Part shown: in pieces, positions 9,835-18,433 of the stretch
How the letters are laid out: every line of letters begins with the position of its first letter
Position numbering within the stretch: position 1 is the stretch's first letter
Source of the DNA: Symsagittifera roscoffensis
Lineage: Eukaryota > Xenacoelomorpha > Acoela > Convolutidae
Assembly: GCF_963678635.1 (NCBI RefSeq)
Contig: NW_026971581.1
Coordinates: 1-24,127, forward strand
Length of the DNA stretch: 24,127 nt
Direction: 5' to 3'
Program-made: the position numbers and the translations under genes
The notes under the pieces: model-generated
Told to the model about the DNA's origin: nothing
Databases searched by the model: none
The model's input: only the letters and a program-made list of their open reading frames with translations

Positions 9835-10436
9835 ACGCGGTAACGATAAAAGATGCGTACCCGATACCGCAAATAGATGAGAGCCTATCTAATTTTGGTG
9901 ATTCCAAGTTCTTCACCACATTGGACTTAGGTTCTGCCTTTTGGCAGGTCCCTCTGCGAAAGAAGGACAGAGAGAAAACCGGATTTGCGTGCGAATTGGG
10001 ATTGTACCAGTGGAAGAGGATGCCCTTCGGCTTGTGCAATGCAACGGCCACTTTTCAAAGACTGATGGCTCAGGCGTTGACGAGAGTGACCAAGAAGTAC
10101 GGGAATCTCGTGATGTGTTACGTGGATGACGTAGTCATAGCGACACCGACCCTGGAAGACCACATTGATAGGCTCGATGAGGTCTTTGGATGCATGAAAA
10201 GAGCAGGATTAAAGTGCAAACCATCGAAATGTGAAATCCTTAGGGACTCGATTAAGTGCCTAGGACGAATGGTGGATAGGCATGGTGTGAGGCCGGACCC
10301 GGAAGCAGTGGAAGCAGTGTTGACATGGAAAGCTCCCAGAACGGACACACAGCTCATGAGCTTCCTAGGGTTTGCCAATTACTACCGAGAATTCATTAAA
10401 GGATATGCGGACAAGGGTATCCGATGCAGAAGCTGA
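9762..10436 (+). CDS. pol: Reverse transcriptase fingers and palm fragment
   Basis: Genuine RT reading starts near 9800, where this frame takes over from the preceding one; the first dozen residues are only overlap. Visible motifs are FCCDFRYLN, TTLDLGSAFWQ with the first catalytic Asp at 9924-9926, PFGLCNA near 10023, and the catalytic YVDD box at 10119-10130. FLGFANYYREFI follows, the gypsy signature that leads to the connection and RNase H. The palm residues needed for DNA synthesis are present. The frame ends at a TGA at 10434 because a second frame change lies at GACAAGGGTATCC (10410-10422). Both breaks can be explained by one missing base in or beside a G-run, so base-calling error should be excluded before calling the enzyme dead. 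Confidence 0.88.
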   Translation: MGLRSSNGEKERGQLRFCCDFRYLNAVTIKDAYPIPQIDESLSNFGDSKFFTTLDLGSAFWQVPLRKKDREKTGFACELGLYQWKRMPFGLCNATATFQRLMAQALTRVTKKYGNLVMCYVDDVVIATPTLEDHIDRLDEVFGCMKRAGLKCKPSKCEILRDSIKCLGRMVDRHGVRPDPEAVEAVLTWKAPRTDTQLMSFLGFANYYREFIKGYADKGIRCRS

Positions 10437-10663
10437 TGCGCAACAAAGGGAAGAAGTTCGAATGGAACGATGAGGCACAAGTTGCTTTCGAGAACATAAA
10501 GCGGGAACTGTGCGAAGCGCCAGTGCTGGGCATGCCTACAGAAAAGGGCACGTATGTTCTCGACACAGACGCATCGGTGGTGGCCATCTCAGGAATCTAG
10601 CATCAAGAGCAAGAATGGAACGGAAGAACAGTTCTCCGTCCCATTGCATACGGCAGCAAAGTC
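10424..10663 (+). pseudogene. pol: RNase H N-terminal segment with in-frame TAG
   Basis: From ATG 10424 this frame reads through the RT connection and into RNase H (TYVLDTDASVVAIS, with the first catalytic Asp). It stops at TAG 10598-10600 and then continues open in the same frame into the ORF starting at 10664. Homology therefore runs across the stop (AYGSKVLSDTEMKYG follows it). One base change would account for it. I call this a nonsense interruption of one pol frame and not two genes. Confidence 0.75.
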
Positions 10664-12649
10664 TTGAGTGACACAGAGATGAAATATGGCGCACCAAAAG
10701 CAAAAATGTTTGCAGTAGTCACCTTCGTGGAGAAGTACCGTGCATACTTGGGGAGCGCTCCCTTCAAGTTACGCGTGGACAACAGAGCGTTATCCTGGTT
10801 GAAGACCTACTCGATGGATCAGAGTTATATTGGTAGATGGATAGTAAGACTGGATGGCTACCATATGATGATCGAACATAGGATGCGTGATAAACACCAG
10901 AATGCTGACAGCCTCAGCAAGAAAACTGAGTTCTATGAAAGATTGGAGCAGAAACAGGCCAATCAGGCGGAAATAAAAGAGGGATTCTCGTTTCTGAACA
11001 AAGAAACTTATGAAGCGCTTCCCTTGACGAGATGGTTGGATAAGTCTGGACATCCAATTCCAGGGCACCCTGAGTTACCTGTAGAGAAAGCAGCCGAGAT
11101 AAAGATCCTGTCCAAGGAGGACCCGGTCCCCTTGGATTTGTTGCTGCGCTCGAACCTGGTCCAGCAAGAACTCTCTCGCATGAATATAAACAGCCTCTCA
11201 TTATTGGATAAAACGGTGCAAGTCACACCACAAGTGATGCGGATGCTGGGTGGATTGTTAGAAAGAGAAGTGACCAGAGATGACCCCGAGTGGACAGCAG
11301 CAGTGACATCGCTAACAGTCAGTGAGAAGGTGAAGATCATGCCGTCCAGACGACAGCACGAAGAGAACGAGAGGGATTGTAGGACAATAGTTCAGCAACT
11401 AGTATCCTCAATACCCCAAGAGATTTTAACCAGTACTTCTTACGGACAGAAAGAACAGGAGGGCAGCAAGCAAAAGAAAACCGTCACCTTTGTGGACCGG
11501 GATAAAGAGGGTGAAGTTGTAGAACAAAATCTGCTACAAGACCATTTGTCTGGGGAGAAGGATGAGAAGAACCAGCGATCACAAGATCAGCACCCGGGAC
11601 AAGAAAATTTGTCCGGGGAGTCTGAGATAGACGAGAAAATTCCTGATGAGAAACAGGACCTAGAGAACAAGGTTTTGTCCGTTGAGTTCAGATGGATGCG
11701 AAGAAAGTACAGACATGATCTGGAGGAGCGTGCAGTCTTCAGCACAACTCCCTCGACGGATGATAGTTCAGAAAGCTCAAGAATGGACACCTACTCAGAC
11801 AGGAATTCGAACTCGGGATCAGAACTGTCAGAACTGGCAATACACACGCTACTAGTAGAAACTCGGGCAAGGGACCTGGACAGAGAGGTGTACCAGGATC
11901 CGGACATCGATCGCTACCTTATACCGAGCGAAAGAGTCTTTGACAACGCAGCGGATGACTTGGAGACAATAGCGGTATCGAAACGTTCGATAAGCCTATT
12001 GCCGCAGAAAGCGGTAGTCAGGACTGATCTTCTGCCGTTTGAACAAGAAACACAACCGTTGGCGAAGATTTGGTGCGTTAAGATGGAAGAAGACACACAT
12101 CAACCCAACGAGCTGAATAGTCAGATGAGGGTCATGAAAACGTACTTGAAGGCGAGATACAGACTCTCGGACCTTCTAAGGGAGCAGAGAAATGATCGCA
12201 TGACAAGCAACCTGAAAAGGAGGATCGAGAATGGTTCTCCGGATAAAGGGGACCTCGAGGAAGATAGTTATCGCATCCTGAGACAATACTTCATGCAGAA
12301 GGAAGGGAGGTTATATTTGAACAAGGACAGGATTGTGGCTTGCAAAAGAAGGGAGGAAGACAGAGTCCTGTACAAGTATAACGCGATAGTATTACCGCAA
12401 CTCTATCAGACAGAACTATTATTCAGGTCACATGATCAGATGGGCCATCAGGGGATCGACAAAGTATATCAGAGGATCCTGAAGCGCTTTGAGTGGCCTG
12501 GGATGAAAAAGGCATGCGAGAGATGGGTAACAGCATGTCTGTCATGCCAACAGGTCAATGATCCAAGGAAGTTGCGATTTCCTTTACAATCGATCGAGTC
12601 GTCTGAATTCAACGAGGTGGTGCAAATGCATGACAGACAATGGTTATAA
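10664..12649 (+). CDS. pol: RNase H, long acidic linker, integrase zinc-binding domain
   Basis: 661 codons; the frame is open from 10601. It begins inside RNase H (VDNRALSWL, IGRWIVRLDGYHMMIEH, HQNADSLSK), which ends near 10935. A stretch of about 500 residues follows that I cannot assign; it is hydrophilic, rich in Glu, Asp, Lys and Ser, with a small internal echo (LSGEKDEK and LSGESEIDEK). The integrase zinc finger comes next as HX4HX29CX2C, with His codons at 12431 and 12446 and Cys codons at 12536 and 12545. Gypsy elements usually have a much shorter link between RNase H and integrase. After NEVVQ (about 12610-12624) the catalytic core continues in another frame. Confidence 0.85.
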   Translation: MSDTEMKYGAPKAKMFAVVTFVEKYRAYLGSAPFKLRVDNRALSWLKTYSMDQSYIGRWIVRLDGYHMMIEHRMRDKHQNADSLSKKTEFYERLEQKQANQAEIKEGFSFLNKETYEALPLTRWLDKSGHPIPGHPELPVEKAAEIKILSKEDPVPLDLLLRSNLVQQELSRMNINSLSLLDKTVQVTPQVMRMLGGLLEREVTRDDPEWTAAVTSLTVSEKVKIMPSRRQHEENERDCRTIVQQLVSSIPQEILTSTSYGQKEQEGSKQKKTVTFVDRDKEGEVVEQNLLQDHLSGEKDEKNQRSQDQHPGQENLSGESEIDEKIPDEKQDLENKVLSVEFRWMRRKYRHDLEERAVFSTTPSTDDSSESSRMDTYSDRNSNSGSELSELAIHTLLVETRARDLDREVYQDPDIDRYLIPSERVFDNAADDLETIAVSKRSISLLPQKAVVRTDLLPFEQETQPLAKIWCVKMEEDTHQPNELNSQMRVMKTYLKARYRLSDLLREQRNDRMTSNLKRRIENGSPDKGDLEEDSYRILRQYFMQKEGRLYLNKDRIVACKRREEDRVLYKYNAIVLPQLYQTELLFRSHDQMGHQGIDKVYQRILKRFEWPGMKKACERWVTACLSCQQVNDPRKLRFPLQSIESSEFNEVVQMHDRQWL

Positions 12650-13292
12650 TCAGGTGCTGGTCATGATAGATCATTTCACGAAGTATGCAGAGGCCGTGCC
12701 CTGCATAACTGCCTCGGCGGAAGAGACATGCGACCACCTGATCAATACGTGGATAGCAAGACATGGTTGTCCGATGACGTTTCAATCGGATAATGGAACA
12801 GCTTTCGTAGGAGAGCTTACGAAAGAGCTTATGAGGCGCTCACAGGTCGCTCAGGCTCACTCCACGACATACCACCCTCAGACGAATGGCTTAGTGGAAA
12901 GACAGAACAGGACGTTAGTGTCGATGCTGAGAGTATATTGTTCCAGGTACATGACCGATTGGGACAGATACCTTCCACAGGTGATGGGGGCATATAACAG
13001 CACGCAACACTCCACCACTGGAGTCAGTCCACACATGATGCTGACTGGACACGAGAAGTCTTTACCCTTAACCTTCTTCTACCCAGAATATGAGGGAAAG
13101 AAAACGTCCCCACAGGTCTACGTGAGGGATGTGATCAGACGCCAACAGGAGCTGAACGATTTGTGTAGACGAAACACTCAGCAGGCACAGGCAAGGCAGA
13201 GGAAAAGATTTGACAAGAAAGCAGCTGGTGCAAAGGCCTACTCGGTGGGAGACTACGTATGGGTATTTCAGAACGTTATACCACCGAAATGA
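12558..13292 (+). CDS. pol: Integrase catalytic core (DDE), broken at its start
   Basis: Integrase homology in this frame begins near 12627; the residues before that are out-of-frame overlap. VLVMIDHFTKYAE is followed by FQSDNGTAF with the second catalytic Asp at 12789-12791 and GLVERQNRTL with Glu at 12897-12899, exactly 35 residues apart (D35E). YHPQTNG and the long basic C-terminal helix region are typical of Ty3/gypsy. The first catalytic Asp, expected roughly 20 residues before MIDHF, is not seen; the frame change near 12620 fits a short deletion there. The frame ends at TGA 13290-13292, after which homology continues in the same frame. This integrase is unlikely to be active as written. 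Confidence 0.85.
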   Translation: MIQGSCDFLYNRSSRLNSTRWCKCMTDNGYNQVLVMIDHFTKYAEAVPCITASAEETCDHLINTWIARHGCPMTFQSDNGTAFVGELTKELMRRSQVAQAHSTTYHPQTNGLVERQNRTLVSMLRVYCSRYMTDWDRYLPQVMGAYNSTQHSTTGVSPHMMLTGHEKSLPLTFFYPEYEGKKTSPQVYVRDVIRRQQELNDLCRRNTQQAQARQRKRFDKKAAGAKAYSVGDYVWVFQNVIPPK

Positions 13293-13328
13293 ACAAAGAA
13301 GCTTCTGAAAAAGTGGAGGGGACCCTTC

Positions 13329-14747
13329 ATGATTACGGAGGTGCACCAGGAGGGACGTTTTTATGGACTGAGTACTGGCCGAGCCGCCCACTACGAGAAC
13401 ATCAAGCCACACAATCCATCGACAGAAGACTGGTGTATACCTGCAGACATGGAAGAAGGGGATTATCTAATGATGGACCCTGCTTGTGAGGTCAATGAAA
13501 AAGGCACCAGGGAGAAGAACGATGGAAACGAAGTCGTAGAGGAAGGTACGGATACACCATTGGACCTGGATCCAAACGAACAGATCGAAGCGGACGATGA
13601 AACCTTACCCTACGCAGAGGAAGATTGGCATGATCCCGAACATACAGAGGTTCCCAAGAACTTGGAACCAGATCTTCCGTTCACGATGCAGACTCGTCAG
13701 AAGGACGGGACGAGACCAAGAAAGAAATACAATCCTTACGGTGACGACTTTGTATTGAATAGGATAGATCTAAAGAAAATAGTGGAGGAAGTAGTGGGTT
13801 TAGAGGAGATAACTGTGTCACAAGACATTGACATAGTCGATGATCACAACGATGAGTGGGTTGACGACTGGTCGAAACCCGAGGTAGAATTCGACGATGA
13901 GCAACAGCAGTCATATGAACAAGACCAGATGAACCTGCGTATCTTAGAGTGGCTGAATGAAACAACCTCGGATCCAGAGAAGACCAGCGTCACGATTCAA
14001 GACGTAGATCGTGAAAGCATGAAATACATCAAGACTGAACGAGATGATCCTTCCTGGGCTGCCCAGGAAGGACGACTGCTCATTCCAGCTTCTAACCTTG
14101 ACTTGATACCCGGTATGCGATCGACGGGGACGTCGATGGATATTTTTGTCCGGGGAGTGGGGGTAGGACTTACCCACACTGAAAACTTGATAATAAAAAA
14201 ATTAAGAATAGCAAGAGAAACAGGCGAAGAACCTAAGAAACCTGACATAGGCAGGGTAGTTGAGTCATATTTTAACTTACCAAATGAATATTCAAGTAAC
14301 ATAATACTAACAGACAGTGATTTCATACTCACAAACAGAACATGTGCGATAGCAATCACCGCAGACATGAGTTTTAGGACAGCGTTAGCGGCAGATTTTA
14401 AGAAAGAATACAAAAACGTGGAATTCCTTTGGAAGCAAAGACCAGGGATAGGGGGCGTAGCAGCCTTACCTCCGGCGGTGTCGCAGATACCGGGAAAATA
14501 CTTATGCTTCATGGTAACGAGGGCGACAGAGAAGCAGCACGTGGACCCAGAAAACCTAGTCTTGTCTTTGACCAGGCTGAGGGATTTCCTTGTGGAAATG
14601 GACGTGAAGGAGCTCTCGCTTCCAGTGTACGACCCAAACAGAGGAAGACTGCATCCTCTGGAATTGTACGCGCTTGTACACGTGATATTCTCTGATGCGA
14701 ACATACAAGTATATCTACATAAGAAATATTACTTAAGTATAGGCTGA
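13329..14747 (+). CDS. pol: Integrase GPF module, acidic linker and C-terminal macro-like domain
   Basis: 472 codons from ATG 13329, open from 13293 in the integrase frame, so this is the C-terminal end of pol after one TGA. The start (KKWRGPFMITEV, then GRAAHYENIKPH) is the GPY/F module of gypsy integrases. Residues about 50-250 are an acidic linker rich in Asp and Glu. Residues about 320-472 look like a macro domain of the OARD1/TARG1 type. The visible features are CAIAITADMSFRTALAADFKKEY, GIGGVAALPP, GKYLCFMVTRATEKQHVDPENL, LRDFLVEMDVKELSLPVYD, and a final IFSDANIQVYL. That family binds or removes ADP-ribose. The Lys and Asp used for hydrolysis in TARG1 appear replaced (Pro after AAL; YDPNRG in place of the GLDG loop), so binding is likelier than catalysis. 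The assignment rests on pattern memory and needs a profile search. Confidence 0.7.
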   Translation: MITEVHQEGRFYGLSTGRAAHYENIKPHNPSTEDWCIPADMEEGDYLMMDPACEVNEKGTREKNDGNEVVEEGTDTPLDLDPNEQIEADDETLPYAEEDWHDPEHTEVPKNLEPDLPFTMQTRQKDGTRPRKKYNPYGDDFVLNRIDLKKIVEEVVGLEEITVSQDIDIVDDHNDEWVDDWSKPEVEFDDEQQQSYEQDQMNLRILEWLNETTSDPEKTSVTIQDVDRESMKYIKTERDDPSWAAQEGRLLIPASNLDLIPGMRSTGTSMDIFVRGVGVGLTHTENLIIKKLRIARETGEEPKKPDIGRVVESYFNLPNEYSSNIILTDSDFILTNRTCAIAITADMSFRTALAADFKKEYKNVEFLWKQRPGIGGVAALPPAVSQIPGKYLCFMVTRATEKQHVDPENLVLSLTRLRDFLVEMDVKELSLPVYDPNRGRLHPLELYALVHVIFSDANIQVYLHKKYYLSIG

Positions 14748-15142
14748 GTGATGTGCGAGAGGGTGTTAGGCCAACGACTAAGTTGTGTGTAATAGGTGAT
14801 ATGTGTGTTATGTTATGTTATGTGTTAGGTTATTAAGATCATGGGTAAGTAGGGGTTAGTGACCATGAACAACTAAATGACGATCTTGGGAATAGATCCA
14901 AAGTTTGGACTGTCCAATCTTAGGTCGAATTCCAAAATTTTAGAAACCAATTGATTTTAATAAATTTTAGGATAAATATCTTTTTATCTGAACTGTTTTT
15001 AAGCAAATTTTAACGATATATGTTAAGGTGAAACTGACAAATGTGACATTCGTGATTGCTTTTCTAGATCCTGATTGATCATTTAAATTACTCACTTGAG
15101 TCAGATATCGAATCGAATCAAATCAAACTTGAAAAGAATAGA
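14748..15142 (+). other. Spacer between pol and accessory cassette, possible 5' UTR intron
   Basis: No coding frame is credible. It contains three TTATG units (about 14807-14821), an AATAAA (14959-14964), and a candidate intron: donor GGG|TAAGT region with GTAAGT at 14845-14850, branch-like CTGAC at 15034-15038, and acceptor CTTTTCTAG ending at 15067. Splicing 14845-15067 would leave 75 bases before the ATG at 15143. The acceptor could equally serve a donor far upstream, such as 4421 or 6920, to make a subgenomic mRNA as retroviruses do for env. Both are inferences from short consensus matches. Confidence 0.4.
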
Positions 15143-17128
15143 ATGGACAACTTTGACCTGGATGAATTGATGGACCTGGCAGAGGCATATGTAGGACCGA
15201 TGGTAGATGCGATCTATCGTCGGCTGATCGAACGAGACTTCGCTCTGGAGGACCCAGAGGTGGTCATGTTGCTGAACGCCCTGATCAACATCTTGGGGCA
15301 CGACAACCGTGGGGACCGCCCCACGGAAGTCCTGTTGATGGCAGCATATGGAGAAAGAGGAGTACTAGACCGCCCGAACATGAGAGTGATGAGGTGGAGA
15401 AACGGGGCTCTCTCAGGGAGTGACTTGGCGAATGAGCCTGGATTGGGAAGTTCTAGGACTTACCAACCAGGTGAGATGCCAATGCCCTCTAAGCCTAAAC
15501 CTGGGCTGACGAGAATGCATCGGGAGATGAACAGAGAGGCGACCTCGTCTGGTTCACCACTGAGAGCAGCTGTGCCACCAAAAAGGGCGAAAGTAACACA
15601 GAAGGTTCAGACGAACCAAACCATACAATATCTGGACGAGATGAACGATCAGCTGAGAAGTACGAAGAAGGAGCTGGACGAGATGACCAAAAGCATGCTC
15701 CAGATGGAGGAAGATCGGGACATGTGGAGAAAGTTGTTTGAAGACTGCAACAAAAAGCAGGGTCAAGAGATTGAGCGCTTAAGGCAGGAATACAAAGAGC
15801 GATCGGAGCAGTTGGCGTTGACAACGGCCGTGGAGAAAGTGATACCTGCAAGGGATATTCCTCGTGGGCAGTCCCCGATGGAGCTCTTGACACCTCGAGA
15901 GATGAGTCAAACAACGGAGACACGGCTTCCAGCAGAGGCAGAGACGAATCGAGTAACAATCCCGGATCCTAGTGACACCTTGGGTGATCCCGTCGTAGAA
16001 CAGACAGTGAGGAGGCTGATAGAGACAGCTGGACGACTGGTCGCTAACAAGAATGCGCCAGGTTCCGGGGTGACTGCACCCTATGGAACGATTGACGATA
16101 CGGGCAGAGTACAAATCTCCCAGACCGTGATCAGACAAGGGATAAGTAACGTGACACCACTCATGGGGAGTTCGAGAATCCCAGAGAGGAAAGCACGAAA
16201 GATGCCAGCGAAGAAAGTGTCTCGCATAATAGACGTGCAGAAGAATAATCAATTGAAATACAATTTCACGGGAGTTCCGGAGACAGATCCGAGGGCCTGC
16301 TTCAATCGAGCTACCTGGAGCCCGGCTGTGAACCTGCAGCAACCACCACTCGGGACATCTCATCTGATATTGGGAGACAGCTTAGTCAGAGTGCTGTCGA
16401 ATTTGAGGACCTCGTGGGTCACCACGGTGATAGTCTTTGGAGGCGCGACGATAGCCCAATTATATCGGATGGTGGAACTGATGAATCCAGGGAAGATTCC
16501 CAATGTGATGATCTTAGTTGGGACGAATGACATCTCCAGAGGTTCAAACGAGCAGGAAGCACTGTGGGAGTCAATGATGGTGTGTTTGTTTACGACCCTC
16601 TGGCAGAAATTCAGTTGCGCGGTCCTGACCGTTTGCACTGTGCCAATGAATACGAGAAGCCTGACAGCATCAGGAAGAAGGCACAACGAGGGAGTCATAA
16701 GATGGAACAACATCTTGAGGAACCTAGCAAGTCGAAATGCCGGAAGAATGATCCTCATGGACATCGAACATGAGTTGAGAGCCATGGATCAGGCCAGACT
16801 GACCACGGATGGCATCCACTTCGACAGTATGGAAGGACAAGCTTGGTTGAATCGAGTCTTCCAAGAGCGGTTGGACGAGCTGGAAGCAGAACTCTTTGAC
16901 ACAGGAGTGCTGAAGGAAGAAGGAACAGTGAGTGACGCGGTGATTACCACCTTTGTGCCTCCTAGCTTGGAAACACGCTTGGGTACGGTCCCGGCTGTCA
17001 CGAATTACCGGCAACAAAGCTCCAGCGAGCCAGGTCGAAGAACAGACGTACAGGATCGATTGGGAGAAGCACCGATGAGGAGGACTATTCATCCTAGGAG
17101 AAGAATAGGACCTGTCAACCCAATCTAA
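15143..17128 (+). CDS. Coiled-coil protein with SGNH/GDSL hydrolase domain
   Basis: 661 codons; ATG 15143 follows an A-rich AAAGAATAGA context. The N-terminal 110 residues are unrecognised. A coiled coil runs at about 153-225, followed by a low-complexity linker. The SGNH hydrolase domain spans about 405-585. Its four blocks are present: ILGDSLV with Ser413, FGGA with Gly433/Gly434, LVGTNDIS with Asn462, and TTDGIHFD with Asp556 and His559. The catalytic set is thus complete, and esterase activity on lipid, acetyl or other ester substrates is possible. No signal peptide or membrane segment is seen, so it would act in the cell or particle. ORF1 proteins of some CR1/L2 LINEs combine a coiled coil with an SGNH esterase, which is a similar design. 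It ends at TAA 17126, but the frame stays open into the next gene. Confidence 0.82.
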   Translation: MDNFDLDELMDLAEAYVGPMVDAIYRRLIERDFALEDPEVVMLLNALINILGHDNRGDRPTEVLLMAAYGERGVLDRPNMRVMRWRNGALSGSDLANEPGLGSSRTYQPGEMPMPSKPKPGLTRMHREMNREATSSGSPLRAAVPPKRAKVTQKVQTNQTIQYLDEMNDQLRSTKKELDEMTKSMLQMEEDRDMWRKLFEDCNKKQGQEIERLRQEYKERSEQLALTTAVEKVIPARDIPRGQSPMELLTPREMSQTTETRLPAEAETNRVTIPDPSDTLGDPVVEQTVRRLIETAGRLVANKNAPGSGVTAPYGTIDDTGRVQISQTVIRQGISNVTPLMGSSRIPERKARKMPAKKVSRIIDVQKNNQLKYNFTGVPETDPRACFNRATWSPAVNLQQPPLGTSHLILGDSLVRVLSNLRTSWVTTVIVFGGATIAQLYRMVELMNPGKIPNVMILVGTNDISRGSNEQEALWESMMVCLFTTLWQKFSCAVLTVCTVPMNTRSLTASGRRHNEGVIRWNNILRNLASRNAGRMILMDIEHELRAMDQARLTTDGIHFDSMEGQAWLNRVFQERLDELEAELFDTGVLKEEGTVSDAVITTFVPPSLETRLGTVPAVTNYRQQSSSEPGRRTDVQDRLGEAPMRRTIHPRRRIGPVNPI

Positions 17129-17212
17129 GAGACAGCAGGCACATCTAGATCGGACACTAGATCGGAGACGACGAGTACCAGTCGAGAGGAGAGACCGAGC
17201 AGAGGCTCATTG

Positions 17213-18433
17213 ATGTGGTCGCGATCCATACCGTCTCCCTGGCATATATACAAAGACGAACTAATGAAGCTGGATCTCCAGAGAGTAAGCTTCGTCGAAG
17301 ATGAAAGGAGGATGCTGAATGGAGCGATGCTATCCGTCAGCAGATTGTACTCAATAACCGGCGTAGACTGGTTGATAGCCGCTAGCATAAATTTCAGCTC
17401 CACGACGGCCATGAGATTTGCTGACTTGGAGGGACTGCCCTCTAACAACACGATGGGACCAGTGAATGCGAGACCGTTGCAAGATGTGAGGTTGAACCAT
17501 GATGAGGGGAATCGTGAAGAGAGACCAGGAAGATTCCTGACGACGAGAGCGCCGATTGGACAACACGTGAAGATATTCAGGCAGCTGACGACACCCCCTG
17601 GTCATGTGCAGGAAAGAGTGTACCCAAAACTAGTGAACCAAGATGGTGATGCCCAGAGATATGGCGGATTGACAGCGATAAAGAAAGATGAAACCATCTT
17701 CGCCGCCTATGACAAAGCAGAGATGAGGAAGGCCAAGATTATGGTAGTAGCGAATTCAGAGTTCGTGTACACTTCCAAGTCTTTGTTTTGGCCGGACGTC
17801 ATAATGTTGGCAGCGGTCGACCTAGACCTATTGCAATCAGTATCTTTGGCTATAGGGGTACAAAGGCAGACGGACATGAACCCAATTACGATTGTGTTTG
17901 CTGGCATCAATGACCATCTACACAGCAGAGGTTTTCTGAGCAGGCTCAGAGATCCTACAACAGCAGAGAATGCAGTATGGCCAGCGATAAAAGACATCCT
18001 GGAGTCGATGGGTGAAGTGGCGGATGCAACGAAGGAGGGGTCATTCAATAAAGTGGCATTGAGAGCAGTATTTGCGTTGTCTCCGGGATATGCACATCTC
18101 CCGGATGGACTGAAATTCGTGTATGCAATTGTGGCCTTACTCTCGGAAGGAAAATATGATGTGATCATATCAGCCCCGAATCGCATGATAGAAATGGAGA
18201 ACTTGAGGCCACTTAAGGCTGAACTGCCTGCAGTATGGTCAGATATCTCAAACGCGATGAGAGGATTCAAGGACCACGCGCTACACATGTTAGTGTTGGA
18301 CGAAGTGCTGGGGTTGGAACTGTCCAATTTCAGTCGACAACTCAAACTGAAACCGGAAATAGACGACGACCATCGAGTGATCACGGCGATGTCCAACGAC
18401 TTATGGTTCCGAGCAATGGCGAGAGCAAAATGA
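17213..18433 (+). CDS. Unrecognised cassette protein with a degenerate SGNH-like core
   Basis: 406 codons from ATG 17213; the frame is the same as the SGNH gene upstream and is open all the way from 17129, so the two are separated by only one TAA. I know no family for the whole protein. Its middle resembles a second SGNH fold: IMVVANSEF with Ser182 on a predicted strand, a Gly in SLAIGVQ, and IVFAGINDHL with Gly231 and Asn233. Ser to Asn is 51 residues, against 49 in the upstream SGNH domain. I cannot find a matching DxxH block; DDDHRV near the C terminus is too far away. It may be a pseudo-enzyme made by duplication. Its stop codon overlaps the start of the next gene as ATGA. Confidence 0.65.
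   Translation: MWSRSIPSPWHIYKDELMKLDLQRVSFVEDERRMLNGAMLSVSRLYSITGVDWLIAASINFSSTTAMRFADLEGLPSNNTMGPVNARPLQDVRLNHDEGNREERPGRFLTTRAPIGQHVKIFRQLTTPPGHVQERVYPKLVNQDGDAQRYGGLTAIKKDETIFAAYDKAEMRKAKIMVVANSEFVYTSKSLFWPDVIMLAAVDLDLLQSVSLAIGVQRQTDMNPITIVFAGINDHLHSRGFLSRLRDPTTAENAVWPAIKDILESMGEVADATKEGSFNKVALRAVFALSPGYAHLPDGLKFVYAIVALLSEGKYDVIISAPNRMIEMENLRPLKAELPAVWSDISNAMRGFKDHALHMLVLDEVLGLELSNFSRQLKLKPEIDDDHRVITAMSNDLWFRAMARAK

Noticed and set aside
13997-14704. 235-codon minus-strand frame opposite the macro-like domain
   Set aside because: Long but without motifs; the + strand frame continues integrase and shows the macro pattern.
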